Shown: positions 52,886 to 63,115, counted from the first letter of the stretch. The stretch: 64,000 nt of DNA from Embleya scabrispora DSM 41855 (GCF_000372745.1 NZ_KB889673.1:17430-81429); one strand, 5' to 3'. A program made the numbers and translations. The notes: generated from the sequence alone by a model not told the origin.

Positions 52886-53371
52886 CGCCCGTACCGCGTG
52901 GGCCGGTTGCGCCCAACTGCCACCTGCGGCCGTGCCGGAGGGTGCGATCGCCGGCCCTGTCGCCCGTGGGACGGATCAGGCGCAGGGGGAAGGAAGGTCG
53001 TACACATCGGGCATCCTCGCGGCTCGGAACGGTCACCACACAGACGAACCCGCAGGCGTGACACCCCGACCGCGCGTATGCGGCCGGGACGTCTCCCGGT
53101 GCGGAGCCCAATTGTTTATTCCAGATTAAATAAATGTCCAGACCCTGAAGGGGAGGACTTCTCGGGGCCGTTCAGGCACGGCGCCGCGTCGGGGTGTGCC
53201 GACCACCATCGCGGCCGAGAACGCCACACGCCCTGCAGGCATCGGGCCTGCAGGGCGTGTGGTCGACTCCCCCCGGGGGAGCAGCCAGGCGGGTCGGCGG
53301 GTCGGCGTCCGGAGGATCACCGCGTGGGCGGGGTACGGGGATCCGCCGCCGTGGTCGGCCGAGTGGGTCGC
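52886..53371. other. Promoter and terminator region upstream of the Liv operon
   Basis: No gene is seen. It should hold the promoter of the Liv-type operon; an AT-richer patch with TTGTTTATTCCAGATTAAAT is at about 53111-53131. The hairpin at 53224-53262 separates it from the hydrolase gene that ends at 53372. Confidence 0.5.
53224..53262. terminator. Hairpin terminator
   Basis: Perfect 17-bp inverted repeat: arms 53224-53240 and 53246-53262 with a five-base loop. It lies about 110 bases after the stop of the minus-strand alpha/beta hydrolase gene and probably ends that transcript. No T-tract follows. Confidence 0.8.
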
Positions 53372-54247
53372 TCAGCTCTCCGCGTCCACCGAAACCCAGA
53401 AGTCCGCCAGCGCCTTCGCGGTCTCCTCCGGTTGTTCCTCGTTCGGCGTGTGCCCCGCGTTGGCGATCACCACGTGCCGCGCGTTCAGGTTCCGGGCCAT
53501 CTTCGCCTGCGTCGCGGGTGTCCACGGCATGTCGTTCTCCCCGTACATCACCAGGAAGCGCACATCCGTTTGTGCCAACACCTCCACCCGCGACGGCTCT
53601 CCCAGCATCGTGCGGATGATCCCGATCAGGTTCGCCTTGCGCGTGTGGACGAGCCGGTGCTTCAGCCATACCTGCGAGCCGTGCGCGAGTCCGGCCTTCC
53701 TCAGTTGGCCGCGCATGAGCATCCACAGCAGCGACGTCCCACCGATCCGCAGGATCCACACCAGCGGCCCGACCATCTTCGCGCCCGCGAACTCGGTGTT
53801 GCCCGGGCCTGTGCCGAGCAGCGTCAGGCTCCGCACGCTCGACGGCGCGTCCGCCACCGCACGCTGCGCCACGATCCCGCCGAAGCTGTGTCCCAGCAGG
53901 TGCACCGGCGCGGTGTCGACGGCCGCGATGACCTCGGCCAGTTCGGCCGCGAAGGCGGTCACGTCGTACTCCCGCCACCGGGTCGGGCCGGGTGACTGGA
54001 ACTGGCCGCGCTGGTCGTACGACACGACGCGATACCCCTCGGCGGCCAACGGCTCCAGCATCGGCAGGAAGTCTTCCTTCGAACCGCTGAACCCGGGCAC
54101 CAGTACTGCGGTGCCCCTCGTCTCGACGCCTTCCGGCGGCGTGATCTCCAAGGCCGCGAGCGGCCCGCCGGTCGTGCGCAGTTCGATCCGCCGGGCGGAC
54201 TCGGGCAGCTGGGTCGGGTAGAGCGATGGGTCGGCAGCGGTGGCCAT
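53372..54247 (-). CDS. Alpha/beta hydrolase
   Basis: A 291-aa alpha/beta-fold hydrolase. Oxyanion region VLVPGFSGSKEDF, RVVSYDQRGQFQSPGP, nucleophile elbow GHSFGG, acid Asp in YGENDMPW and His in NAGHTPNEEQPEE. It is most like lipase/esterase or haloperoxidase-type family members. GAGGAG precedes the ATG at 54247. It lies 152 bases after the TetR gene on the same strand, so TetR probably controls it. The substrate is unknown. Confidence 0.88.
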   Translation of the reverse strand: MATAADPSLYPTQLPESARRIELRTTGGPLAALEITPPEGVETRGTAVLVPGFSGSKEDFLPMLEPLAAEGYRVVSYDQRGQFQSPGPTRWREYDVTAFAAELAEVIAAVDTAPVHLLGHSFGGIVAQRAVADAPSSVRSLTLLGTGPGNTEFAGAKMVGPLVWILRIGGTSLLWMLMRGQLRKAGLAHGSQVWLKHRLVHTRKANLIGIIRTMLGEPSRVEVLAQTDVRFLVMYGENDMPWTPATQAKMARNLNARHVVIANAGHTPNEEQPEETAKALADFWVSVDAES

Positions 54248-54399
54248 GGGCACTCCTCGATCTGACACATGCGGCTCCGGAAACGGCGCTGAAACGAGTC
54301 AGCGGCCGGGAGGCGTCGAGTGTAGGACCACCAAAAGTGCAAGGGAAGACTCGGCCCGCACGTCGAAGAGGCTCGGGCCGCTCGGCGGGGCCGCTCGGT

Positions 54400-55068
54400 T
54401 CAGCCCCGGCCGGGGTCGACAGGCGAAGGCGCCAGACCGGCGAGTGCCGCGTCCAAGTCGAAGGCGAACTGCGCGTCCGGGTCGTAGCCGCCATGACCCG
54501 CGGCGCGCATCAGCGGCAGTGCGTCCGGCTCATCGCGCAGAATCTCGCTGATCGTTGCCCGATGCGGCTCCTGCCCTTGGGCGCGCAGCATGAAGACCGA
54601 GCGAACGTTGATGTGCACCAACTCGCCGATCAGCGTCACGCACCGCCCCGCGACGACCGGGTCGAAGCCCGCGTCCACCAAGACCTCGTGCAGCCGCTCG
54701 ATCTGGTCCAACTGCCGCCGCCCGGCCGGTCCGCTGAACGCGAAGTACTCCGCATGCCCCGGCAAGGTCAACGACGCGTCGCGGGTCGCGTAGGCGAACG
54801 CCCGCAGCCAGGTGCGCCAGTCCGCGTCCGGCGCAGGCATCCACGACTCGTCCAGTACACGCTCGATCCGCGCCGCGGCCACCAGCGCCGCCAGCGAATC
54901 GCGGTCGCCCACGTGGTGGTAGAGATTCGGCGCGTGCACCCCCAGACGGTCGGCCACGGCCTTCATGCTCAAGGGCTCGCCGGCCGCGTCCAACTCCAAG
55001 GCAGCCTGCACGATGCGGTCGCGGTCGATACGTGCCGGCCGTCCACGTCCACGTCGGCCGCCGCTCAT
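54400..55068 (-). CDS. TetR-family regulator
   Basis: A 222-aa regulator. The N-terminal DNA-binding domain contains GRPARIDRDRIVQAALELDA and the helix-turn-helix MKAVADRLGVHAPNLYHHVG. The C-terminal ligand-binding part (TRDASLTLPGHAEYFAFSGP, VTLIGELVHINV) has the TetR_C layout. GGAGG lies 10 bases before the ATG at 55068. Likely targets are its own promoter and the downstream alpha/beta hydrolase gene. Confidence 0.9.
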   Translation of the reverse strand: MSGGRRGRGRPARIDRDRIVQAALELDAAGEPLSMKAVADRLGVHAPNLYHHVGDRDSLAALVAAARIERVLDESWMPAPDADWRTWLRAFAYATRDASLTLPGHAEYFAFSGPAGRRQLDQIERLHEVLVDAGFDPVVAGRCVTLIGELVHINVRSVFMLRAQGQEPHRATISEILRDEPDALPLMRAAGHGGYDPDAQFAFDLDAALAGLAPSPVDPGRG

Positions 55069-55526
55069 GCTCCGACCTCCCGCAATGTGTTCTCCCGCAA
55101 ATCTCCGGGGCAGCCGCCACCGGCGCACCGCGAGTGGGAATCTTCGGCGAGATTCTTTCACGGGCGTGCGATCGGGCGCCGCGCGGCCGGGCGACCGCCG
55201 CGGATCGTCGTGGCCGGTGGACCCGCCGGTCGGAGCGCCTCCGAGTGATTCCCCGCGGCCGTCCGCGAGTTCGGCCCCGGCTCCGCACGCCCCGCCGGCG
55301 GCGCGCGGGTATCGACGAGCGGTCGCCGCCGACGTGCATGGCTCCACCCGATCGGTTTCGCTTGCAACCTTTGTTACCCGGTGGTACAAAATCCGAGCTG
55401 ACGCGATTCAGCGGCGTGGCTGCGGTGCCGCGACGTATCGATGCCCCCCGTGCGGGGGCGCTGGATTGCCGGCTTCCGGCACACCGGCGTGCGCCGGTTC
55501 GTTCGGCGCCATACCGAAGGGCCCCC
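55069..55526. other. Divergent promoter region, TetR / cutinase
   Basis: No gene is seen. It must carry promoters for the TetR gene (minus) and the cutinase gene (plus). A possible inverted repeat TTTGTTACC-CGGT-GGTACAAA-like element at 55370-55390 lies upstream of the cutinase start, but one arm has a bulged base. Confidence 0.4.
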
Positions 55527-56216
55527 ATGTCACGAACCCGTACCGCCGCCAGACTCGCCGCCATGGCAACTGCCGCGGTGACGGCGGCAAGCACCCTCAC
55601 TGTCACGTCCGGCACTGCCTCGGCTGCCACCGGCTCGTGCGCCGACATCGACGTAACCTACGCCATGGGCACGCAGTTCGGCCCGTCCGGACCATCCGAC
55701 CCCGACCCCGTCTACGACGCCCTCGTCGCCGCAATCGACACCCGCCTCGGCGGCGCCAAGACGGTCTCATACCACCGCGTGAACTACCCTGCCAGTCTTG
55801 AGCCTTGGTCCGCGTCCGTCGGCAATTGGGACCTCGTCCGGCACATCGAAGCCCAGGCCGCTGCCTGTCCGAACCAGAAATTCGCCGCGGTCGGCTACTC
55901 ACAGGGCGCCAACGTCGTGTCCAACTCCGTCGGCGTCGGCAGCCTCGGCTCCCTCACCGGCGCGCCCATCGTCGCCGTGATCCCGGCAAACATCGAACCC
56001 CGGGTCGCAGCGCTCGTGCTCTACGGCAGCCCGCAGCGCGGAATACCGCTGTACAAGCCCACCACGATCACCGGCACCTACCGGGCCCGCACTCTCGACG
56101 ACTGCGCCACTGGCGACCCCGCCTGCGGAGGAGGCGTCGACCCGGCTGCCCACCTGTCCTACTCCCGACCCGAACACAGCGTCCCCGCCGCGGACTTCAT
56201 CGCGGTACGCATCTGA
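55527..56216 (+). CDS. Secreted cutinase-family hydrolase
   Basis: A 229-aa exported protein. The signal peptide has a basic RTRTAARLAA start, a hydrophobic Ala/Val stretch and cleavage near GTASAA. Cutinase-family features are CADIDVTYAMGT, the nucleophile GYSQGA, the Asp in the Cys-flanked DDCATGDPAC, and a following His in AAHLSY. Such enzymes cleave cutin, polyesters or lipids outside the cell. The start is the ATG at 55527, with GAAGG 12 bases upstream. Confidence 0.9.
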   Translation: MSRTRTAARLAAMATAAVTAASTLTVTSGTASAATGSCADIDVTYAMGTQFGPSGPSDPDPVYDALVAAIDTRLGGAKTVSYHRVNYPASLEPWSASVGNWDLVRHIEAQAAACPNQKFAAVGYSQGANVVSNSVGVGSLGSLTGAPIVAVIPANIEPRVAALVLYGSPQRGIPLYKPTTITGTYRARTLDDCATGDPACGGGVDPAAHLSYSRPEHSVPAADFIAVRI

Positions 56217-56699
56217 CCGACGCCAAGCGTGCCATCCGCCGGGTCTCCGCACCGCCGGGGACCCGGTCACCAGGTCGGGATCACCACGCGTTCGGCCGAC
56301 GCCGAACGCGACCTCGGGCCCCACCCGGCCCCAAACCCCCGTTCTCATGTCCATTGCATGTCGAGTGTGGTCGGGTCGCCACGCGGGCACCTGCTACCGC
56401 GCCACGTCCCGACACGGCGACCCGATGGCGTGAGGTGCTTGCCATCGGGTGGTGCCGCGACGACCGCGCTCGCTCCCGTAAGGGACGGATTTCGGTAAAG
56501 CGGCCCGTGTGGTGGGCCGATGGTGCACGTTGGCCATCGTGGCGGGCGAGCCCTGCGGCGCGGGGCGTGTCGGTTGCCGCCGCCTGCCGCAACCGACACG
56601 ATCCCGATGCCCAAGCCCCGGGCAACGACACCACCACCTCGCTCGCCCCAGCCCCTGAACGCACCACCCCGGCACCCCCGTCGCACCGTCCGACCCGGC

Positions 56700-57180
56700 G
56701 GACGGCGCCGGCAGTGATACCGGCACTGCGCCCGCGGCTGCCGGATTCGTTCGGCCTCGACGTCGACGACAGGCCGTCGCCCTGGGCGCCACCTCGAGGA
56801 CGGTGTGCACGCATGCCTCGGACTTCTTGCCGCGCATCCCAACGGGGTGCGCGGCAAGAAGATCGCCTACCACCCGAACCCGCTCGCCGCCCCGAGGGCA
56901 CCACGCGCAAAATGGCGAACCCGTTCCCATCCACCCACCTACTCCTGAACGAATCAAGGCAACAACGGCGTGGTTCTTCGCCCGTTCCGGCGACCGCCAC
57001 CACCTGCGCTCCCGGGAAATCACCAGCGGCCCGGCGGAATCCACGACACTCCTGCGCGATGTGGTCGACGCGAAGGACTCCGATGCCCGGGCCGCGCTGC
57101 GCGAGCGCGCACTCGACACCTACCGCGGCCCCTTCCTCGAGGGCTCGACCTTCCCCTTCGCCGACACACCGCGAAGAGCC
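56700..57180 (+). pseudogene. Remnant of a BTAD (SARP-type) regulator
   Basis: Protein-like pieces in different plus-strand frames follow the order of BTAD regulators. First GVHACLGLLAAHPNGVRGKK (about 56798-56860), like the winged-helix part. Then HHLRSREI at about 57000, and finally DAKDSDARAALRERALDTYR, then GPFLEGSTFPFAD (about 57067-57163), the typical BTAD ALxxYRGPFLEG stretch. There is no start and at least one frameshift. The rest of 56217-57655 shows no convincing gene. Confidence 0.45.
56823..56861. repeat. 18-bp inverted repeat with 3-base loop
   Basis: Arms 56823-56840 and 56844-56861 pair along their full length with one T-G wobble. It lies inside the regulator remnant. It would form a very stable hairpin, either a terminator or a feature of decayed mobile DNA. 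Confidence 0.7.
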
Positions 57181-57655
57181 GGCCCATCGGGCCATCGACA
57201 CCCGCCACCCTCCTCCTGCAGAGCGACCCTGCGGTGGGGGAGTATCAGGCCTCGCCTCCGGGCCGTTTCCGCAGGTCCCGCAGGAGTCGGCCTCGACCGA
57301 CGACGTCGCCGTGTGCCGTCGGTCTTCCGAACTCCCGTGCGAGCGTGAGTGCTTGGGTGGTTGACTGATGTGGAACGGTCGTGACGGCGCGGGCGGGGAA
57401 AGGCACCGGCAGCATGAGGTTTCGCCGGTCCGCCTCGGGCGCCGTTGGTGTGATGTCCTTGCCGCCGCGTCGATCGATGCGTGTCCACGCGTTCGCGGCC
57501 GTCTCTCACGAGCGACTGCTCCTGCCGCTCGCCGGGCGCGCGTCGTCGGTCCGGGGCGGTCGCGTTCGACCCTGCACGGCGCGTGATGCGTTGCCCGCCC
57601 GCCTGACGATCGCCGCTCGGCCGATGTCGAATCGTCCCCATGGGAGGAGAGCAGA

Positions 57656-57730
57656 GTGATCCATTGCCCGCGTTGCCGTCAGGTCGATCAGGTCGTCAAG
57701 GTCCGGGCGTTGTCGAGCGGGCGCGCGTGA
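57656..57730 (+). pseudogene. Zinc-ribbon protein gene, cut short
   Basis: A strong GGAGGAG sits before the GTG at 57656, and the first residues are IHCPRCRQVDQVVKVRALSS, a CxxC zinc-ribbon start known from many small actinobacterial proteins. The frame stops after 24 codons at 57728-57730. At the same place the homology of the oppositely oriented IS4 transposase begins, so the rest of the gene was lost at the insertion or a later deletion. Confidence 0.55.
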
Positions 57731-58361
57731 GTTCCCCGCTCCGGGAGGAACCGATGGCCGCAGCGAGCAGTCCGCGGGTGCCGGTTTCCACCAGTGCGAC
57801 CAGCCGCAGCGTGGGATAGCCCGCCCAGCCGTTGGGATTCCTGCGCAGCCCGAGCCACGTGCGATTGGCCTCGGTCTCGGGGACCTTCAGCGAGTTGCAG
57901 CCGTCGATCGCGACCGTGCGCAGCCCGCGATAGGTCACGCCGGGCGTTCGGGGGCCGGCGATCGGCCCGGCCAGCGCGTCGAACAGGGCCTTCATCGGCG
58001 CCGGCCCCAGTCGGCGCCGTAGGTCGCGCAGGGCCTTCTCCGACGCTCGGGGCACGGCCAGGTCGTCCAGTCCGGCGACCAGTTTCGCCCACACCCGCAG
58101 GTATCCGATGCCGGAGAACAGTCCCAGGCCGAGCAGGAAGTACACGCCCACGCGCGAGGGCAGGTCCCGCAGTCGGCGTTCGCGGGTCCTGGTCTCCTCC
58201 AGGACCGCGTCCACCAACTCGAAGGGCACGTAGCGCGTCAACGCTCCGAGGTGGCCGGGCGCGAACACCCCGGCCGCGACCCGGACGGTTCGTGACACGC
58301 CCACCATGGCGGTGCGATCAACGGACTGCAGAGGCAACGAGACTCCCAAAACCGGCGACAT
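57696..58361 (-). pseudogene. IS4-family transposase, 3'-truncated
   Basis: The N-terminal half of an IS4-family transposase: FAPGHLGALTRYVPFELVDA, VLEETRTRERRLRDLPSRVG, YFLLGLGLFSGIGYLRVW and the first catalytic region TVAIDGCNSLKVPET with the DDE Asp. Homology ends near GSSRSGELT (about 57727), and the remaining codons read into the zinc-ribbon gene remnant. About half of the usual length is missing, including the other catalytic residues, so it is inactive. The start is probably at 58361. Confidence 0.75.
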
Positions 58362-58566
58362 CGACACGCCTGTCCTACGGCCGTCTCGTCGACGTTGTCC
58401 CTGGCATCTACCGAATCCCACCCCAACCAGCGATGGACACGGACCCATGATCCGTAACTTCGCGGCATTGCTGACGCGATGGCTACGCCACCCTGGACAG
58501 TCCGACCCGACCCCTGAAAGCGCGGGTTATCGGGCGGCTCCCACGGGCCTGGCGTCCGACCCCAGG

Positions 58567-59511
58567 TCAGCAGCCTGTGGGTTCACGGTCTTGGCCCGGT
58601 GTCAGGGCAGGCGCGCGGCGAGGGGCGCGTCCGGCCGCGGCGGCTCGGCGTTGGTAGGCGCGCAGGCCCGGGGCGCGGGCGGGGTCGCCTTGGCGGCTGC
58701 CGCGTTCCCAGTGGCCGGTGAGGGCGGCGAGGAACGCGTCGACGCCGTCGGGGGCGTTGCCCGTGAGCGGGTGGCCGGTCAGGAGGTCGGCAACGTCGAC
58801 GGGTCGGTGTCCGGCGAGGACGAGTTGCGGGGCCAGTGACGCGAGGTCGACCCAGCCGGGGCCCAGGGTGGCGTGGGCCCAGTCGACGAAGACGGGTCCG
58901 TGGATGCGGTCGCGGACCATGTTGTCCGCGCGCAGGTCGCCGTGGACGACGCGGTCGCCGAACGCGTGTGCGGGCCATGCCTGTTCGAGGTCGCGCAGTC
59001 GGTCGAGCCGGCCGCTCGCCCAGGGGTCGAGGTCGGTGAGGTGGGGATCGCTCCAGCCGTGGAGGCGGATGCTCTCGGCGGCGGTGGTGCCCACCGCGGT
59101 GCGGTAGCGGTCGTCGGCGGGGTCGGCGGCGAGTTTGTCGAGGCGCTCCGGCACGGCGGCCGTGTCGGGTGAGCCGGGCCCGAGGTCGGGATGGGGTCCG
59201 TCGAGGTGTTCGATGACGACCACCGTCCAGCCGTGGGTTCGTTCCAGCGTGATCGGGTCCGGCGCCGGCGCGCGGTGCGGCAGTGCGTGCAGGACGGCGG
59301 CCTCCGCGACGTTGGAGGCCGTCAGGGGGTCGTCGTCGGGGGCGGCCTTGACGAATACGCGGCGCCCGCTCGCGAGGGTGAGGACGGCGGCGAGTTGGTG
59401 GCCGAATCCGCCGGCGGGTCCGGTGGCGTCGACGATGCGGCCGCCGAGGGCGTGTTCGAGGTGGGTGCGGACCGGACCGGGCAGGTCGGACCATTGGATG
59501 CGGTGCGGCAT
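58567..59511 (-). CDS. Aminoglycoside phosphotransferase-family kinase
   Basis: A 314-aa protein of the APH/choline-kinase fold. The catalytic loop is VVHGDLRADNMV (His-Gly-Asp and Asn), the metal-binding Asp is in PVFVDWAHATLG, and the nucleotide-binding region is near GRRVFVKAAPDDD. Members phosphorylate antibiotics, choline or other small alcohols. No resistance context is present, so a general metabolic role is as likely. It lies between a truncated transposase and the HAD gene. The start at 59511 gives the usual family length. Confidence 0.8.
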   Translation of the reverse strand: MPHRIQWSDLPGPVRTHLEHALGGRIVDATGPAGGFGHQLAAVLTLASGRRVFVKAAPDDDPLTASNVAEAAVLHALPHRAPAPDPITLERTHGWTVVVIEHLDGPHPDLGPGSPDTAAVPERLDKLAADPADDRYRTAVGTTAAESIRLHGWSDPHLTDLDPWASGRLDRLRDLEQAWPAHAFGDRVVHGDLRADNMVRDRIHGPVFVDWAHATLGPGWVDLASLAPQLVLAGHRPVDVADLLTGHPLTGNAPDGVDAFLAALTGHWERGSRQGDPARAPGLRAYQRRAAAAGRAPRRAPALTPGQDREPTGC

Positions 59512-59728
59512 GAGTGCGGGAACCTTCGCGCGGGGTGTCGGCCGGGTGGGGTGTGTCCGCCGGGCCGGGCCGAGCCTGTCGAGGGTTGGCTCAGTTCTCC
59601 GGCACGGCGCGGGGTGCTCGCGCGTCGGCGCGGACAGAGGCCATCTCGCGTGTTCCTCACGGGTTCGTGGGGCGGTACGTCACCGTGTGGTGCGTACCGC
59701 CCCACAGTAGCGGTCGAAGGGGACGGGT

Positions 59729-60361
59729 TCAGGCGGGTTTCACCGTGCCGGTGCCGGCGAGGAGTTCGCGGGGGTCGCGGAGCACCCGGGCGGCGCCGGC
59801 CGCGCGAAGCGCGCGCGTCGGTGCCCATCCCCAGGCGACGCCGACGGCCGTGACGCCGGCGGCGTGCGCGGCGGCCATGTCACCGGGGGTGTCCCCGACG
59901 AACGAGACCGACGACGAGGCCGGGAAGCCGAGGCGGTCCAGTGCCAAGTGGAGGCCGTCGGGTGCGGGTTTGGGTGCGGCGTCGTGGCGGGTGACGATCA
60001 CCGGCAGCACCGCGGCCACCTCCGGGGGCAACAGCCAGGCCAGGCGGTCGCGGTCCTGAAGGGTGACCACGGCGAGGGGTGTTCCGCGCAGGTGGAGGGC
60101 GCGCAGGCTCTCCACGACGCCGGGAAACGCGTGGACGTTTCCGGCGGCGGCCAGGGCCGGATCCCACCACCGCGCGCACGCGCCGTCCGGGTCGATCACC
60201 CCCAGGTCGGCCAGGACGTCGCAGCGGGGCCGGAGCAGGGCGTCCGGGGGCAGACCGAGGATCGGCACGCGGCGGCCGAGCGCGCAGGTGGCAACCGCGG
60301 CGAGGGTGGCGCGCACCGCGTGGGCGGTGTCGAGGACGACGCCGTCGAGGTCGAACAACAT
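59729..60361 (-). CDS. HAD-superfamily phosphatase
   Basis: A 210-aa HAD hydrolase of the phosphoglycolate-phosphatase type: motif I FDLDGVVLDT, motif II LAVVTLQD, motif III Lys in AAPKPAPDG and motif IV SVSFVGDTPGDM. It removes phosphate from a small metabolite. The ATG at 60361 starts the protein directly at motif I, two residues earlier than most relatives allow. The start codon lies at the junction with a truncated plus-strand gene, so a few N-terminal residues may have been lost. Confidence 0.85.
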   Translation of the reverse strand: MLFDLDGVVLDTAHAVRATLAAVATCALGRRVPILGLPPDALLRPRCDVLADLGVIDPDGACARWWDPALAAAGNVHAFPGVVESLRALHLRGTPLAVVTLQDRDRLAWLLPPEVAAVLPVIVTRHDAAPKPAPDGLHLALDRLGFPASSSVSFVGDTPGDMAAAHAAGVTAVGVAWGWAPTRALRAAGAARVLRDPRELLAGTGTVKPA

Positions 60362-60370
60362 TGGATCCGG

Positions 60371-61603
60371 GTGACCGTCTCCAACGGCGGTCACACCGCT
60401 GTGCGGTGCACCTCCCTCGCCGTCGAGCTCCCCATCGGCACCCGGCCCCGCGACCTCGTCACCACGGCGCAGGGCATCGAGGCGACGACCACCACCCCGG
60501 GATGGTCCCGGCCCACACGAGAGGTCGACGCGAACCGCGTGCGCTTCGAATTCGTTCCTTCCACGCCCGAGGACGGGATCATCACCGAGGACCCGGTGGA
60601 GTTCGTCCTCACCGGCGTGCCCGTCAACAACACGGTCGGCGTGGCCTACCCGCGGATCGTGGAGACCTCCGCCAAGGGCCAGGACGCCCCCGTCGCCCGC
60701 ACGCGCTTCGCCCGGCTGCCGAAGTTCCCCGCCGGCACCACGACCACCCTCCCGGTCGGCACCAACCTGCGCGTCTACGCCGGCGAGGCGCCGATCGACG
60801 GCCGCCCACCCGCGGTCAGCGTCCGACCGGGAAGCAAGGTCACCGTGGCGTGGAACCCCGCACACGGCGTCGTACGCCGACTGCACCACCGCGACCAGCA
60901 GGACGGCGAGATCATCCCCGACGGGGTGACCCAGATGGTGTGCGGGCCCCTGCTGCGCGAGACGACGTTCACCGTGCAGACCGTCTCCCAGGTCGACGGC
61001 ACCGTCAACCGCTACGACTCGATCACCGTCCAGGTGGACGTACCCCAGTACCCGAAGGTCACCATCGCCAACGCAGTCCTCGCCGGCCCGCTCCCGAACA
61101 GCGTCATCCGCATCGAATCCCCCGCCACCGTGGCCGGGACCCTCTCCGTCAAGGAGGCGATCACGGCCGCAAGCACCCTGGCGATCACCGGAACCGTGAC
61201 CGCACCCGCGATCACGGCCGCCACCACCCAGTTCGCGGGCACCCTCGCGATCACCGGCGCCCTGACCGCGAACAACCTCACCGCGGCCAGGGTGACCACG
61301 ACCAGGGGCCTGACCGCGAGCGGACGCGTCGACATTCTCAAAGCCGGAAGGCAGGAGCTGTCCGCCGCCGCCGGCGGCGGCTCCGCGACGTTCACCACCG
61401 ACGGCCTCATCCTGGCCAACGCCCACCAGAACGGCAATCTCACCCTGTGGGTACGCATCACCGGGGGCGCGGAGTTCCGCACGGGCACCGGGGCCGGGCT
61501 CGGCACCCTGATCGCACCCGTGCGAGCCGGGGACACCGCCACCTGGGGCGTCACCGGCACCGGCGGAACCCACACCTTCCACTGGTACGCCTTCGGCGTC
61601 TGA
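60371..61603 (+). pseudogene. Tail-fibre-like protein, paralogue 2, 5'-truncated
   Basis: The sequence matches paralogue 1 from VTVSNGGHTAVRC onward and continues through VELPIGTRPRDL, the second domain (VTVAWNPAHGV), a stalk of TAITGTVTAPAIT-like repeats and a head ending FHWYAFGV. About 45 residues present at the start of paralogues 1 and 3 are missing because the oppositely oriented HAD gene begins 10 bases upstream. A GTG at 60371 could still start a shortened protein, but no normal ribosome binding site is visible. The body is free of stops, so the truncation is recent or the short form works. Confidence 0.7.
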
Positions 61604-61655
61604 CCCACCGCCACCCGCCACCGGCCACCCTCTCGACGCGCAGGAGGCCCCCGCC

Positions 61656-63059
61656 ATGACCGGCACGCCGACCACACCCACCACGACCACCGAACCGCCA
61701 CCCCTGCTCACCTACACCTGCGAAACCACCCCGCAGGACCTGATTCCCAGCGACCCCGTCGGCGAACTCTCCCTGGCCCGCCTGCGGTTGCTCGTGTCCA
61801 ACCCGCTGCCCGACCCCGTGCGCTGCGACCGGATCACGATCGTGCTGCCGGTGGGCACCATCGCCGCCGACCTCGCCGAGACCGGGGTCGGCATCGTCGC
61901 CACCGCCACCCCGCACACCTGGTCGGTGGTCGCGATCCAGGAAGACGTCCTGATCGCCGTACCCCAGGACGGTACAGCCGAGTTCACCCGCTCCGACCAC
62001 GACCGCCAGGACCAGGTCACCGCGAGCCTGGCCATCCAACTCGACGGCATCAAACTCAGCCGCAAAGCCGGAACCGCCCGGCTGCGCATCATCGAGAGCA
62101 GCACCACCGGCCCCGGCGAGCCCGACACCGAACGCCTCCTGCAGATCCCGCTCACCAAGTCCCGGCCCCCCAGGCGCCGACGCGACCTGCCCGCCGAGAG
62201 CGCGTCGACCACCACGACGGGCGACGACACGCACAACGAGCCGACGGACACGGCCAACCTCTCCGCCCGTCTGACGACCGCGCCCGGCGCCCCACCCGCG
62301 ACCCTCCTCCCCGGGACCACCCCGTTCCACCTGACCTGGCAAGGACCGACGGGAGAGCACGTCCTGTACGCCCGGGCAACCCCGAACGGGACCCCGATCA
62401 CCTTCCCCCACCGCGTCGCCGCGCTCGAACGCGACGAGACGTTCCTCGTCAAGACCACCTCGAACGGCATCGACCGCTACGACTCGGTCACCGTGACCGT
62501 CGACAAGCCCCTCCTGCCGGGCCTGCGCGTCGACTCGCTGCACGGAGCCCCCGCGCTGACCATCGCCGGCCCCGCGACCACCTGCACCGCAACCCTGAAC
62601 GTGGCCCAGGCGACGACGACCGACAAGACCTGCACCGTCACCCGGGGCGTGAGCGTCACCACCGCGATCACCACAACCGCCCTGACCACGACCGGAGCGA
62701 TCACCGCCACCGGCACGAACCCGAAGGTCACCGCCGGCACCCTGACGGTGACCGGAGCCCTCCAAAGCGACGACACCCTCGACGCCACCAAAGGCCCGGT
62801 CTCCATCCTCGGCAACCCCGTCGTCGCGAACGGGTCCCAGACAACCGCATCGGCTTCCACCGACGGCTTCCTGGTCGGGTTCCACACCCTCGATCAGATC
62901 GAACTCCGAGACGGGACACAGGCCTGGGCCTTCGACAAGGGATACTCGCCCACCACGGCGGCACTGCCCGTCCACCGCGGCGACCAGTACTCGGGCCTCT
63001 GCCCGAACCCCGGCGGCACCCCGGCCCACTTCGCGTTCTACCCGATCGGGAAACCCTGA
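61656..63059 (+). CDS. Tail-fibre-like repeat protein, paralogue 3
   Basis: A 467-aa intact paralogue. A Thr/Pro-rich start is followed by the shared beta domain ([30 protein letters not shown], about residues 40-150). A variable basic linker comes next ([12 protein letters not shown]), then the second shared domain ([18 protein letters not shown]), a [15 protein letters not shown]-type stalk and a head ending [10 protein letters not shown]. No signal peptide is seen. AGGAGG lies nine bases before the ATG. The gene follows paralogue 2 by 52 bases on the same strand. Its function is unknown; the fold and stalk suggest a fibrous trimer. Confidence 0.78.
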   Translation: MTGTPTTPTTTTEPPPLLTYTCETTPQDLIPSDPVGELSLARLRLLVSNPLPDPVRCDRITIVLPVGTIAADLAETGVGIVATATPHTWSVVAIQEDVLIAVPQDGTAEFTRSDHDRQDQVTASLAIQLDGIKLSRKAGTARLRIIESSTTGPGEPDTERLLQIPLTKSRPPRRRRDLPAESASTTTTGDDTHNEPTDTANLSARLTTAPGAPPATLLPGTTPFHLTWQGPTGEHVLYARATPNGTPITFPHRVAALERDETFLVKTTSNGIDRYDSVTVTVDKPLLPGLRVDSLHGAPALTIAGPATTCTATLNVAQATTTDKTCTVTRGVSVTTAITTTALTTTGAITATGTNPKVTAGTLTVTGALQSDDTLDATKGPVSILGNPVVANGSQTTASASTDGFLVGFHTLDQIELRDGTQAWAFDKGYSPTTAALPVHRGDQYSGLCPNPGGTPAHFAFYPIGKP

Positions 63060-63115
63060 GCCGCGATCGAGGTGCCGGCCCCGGCGACGCCCGCTGCTGG
63101 CGGGCCTTGAGCACC

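Noticed and set aside
50888-53995. 1035-codon plus-strand open frame
   Set aside because: Antisense to the MFS-LivF gene and the hydrolase; low-complexity, no motifs.
55370-55390. Inverted repeat upstream of the cutinase gene as a TetR operator
   Set aside because: One arm needs a bulged base and the site is 300 bases from the TetR start, so it is not strong enough to call as an operator.
58447-58839. Plus-strand frame starting MIRNFAALLTRWLRHPGQ
   Set aside because: The start looks protein-like, but the rest is antisense to the APH-family kinase gene and becomes low-complexity.
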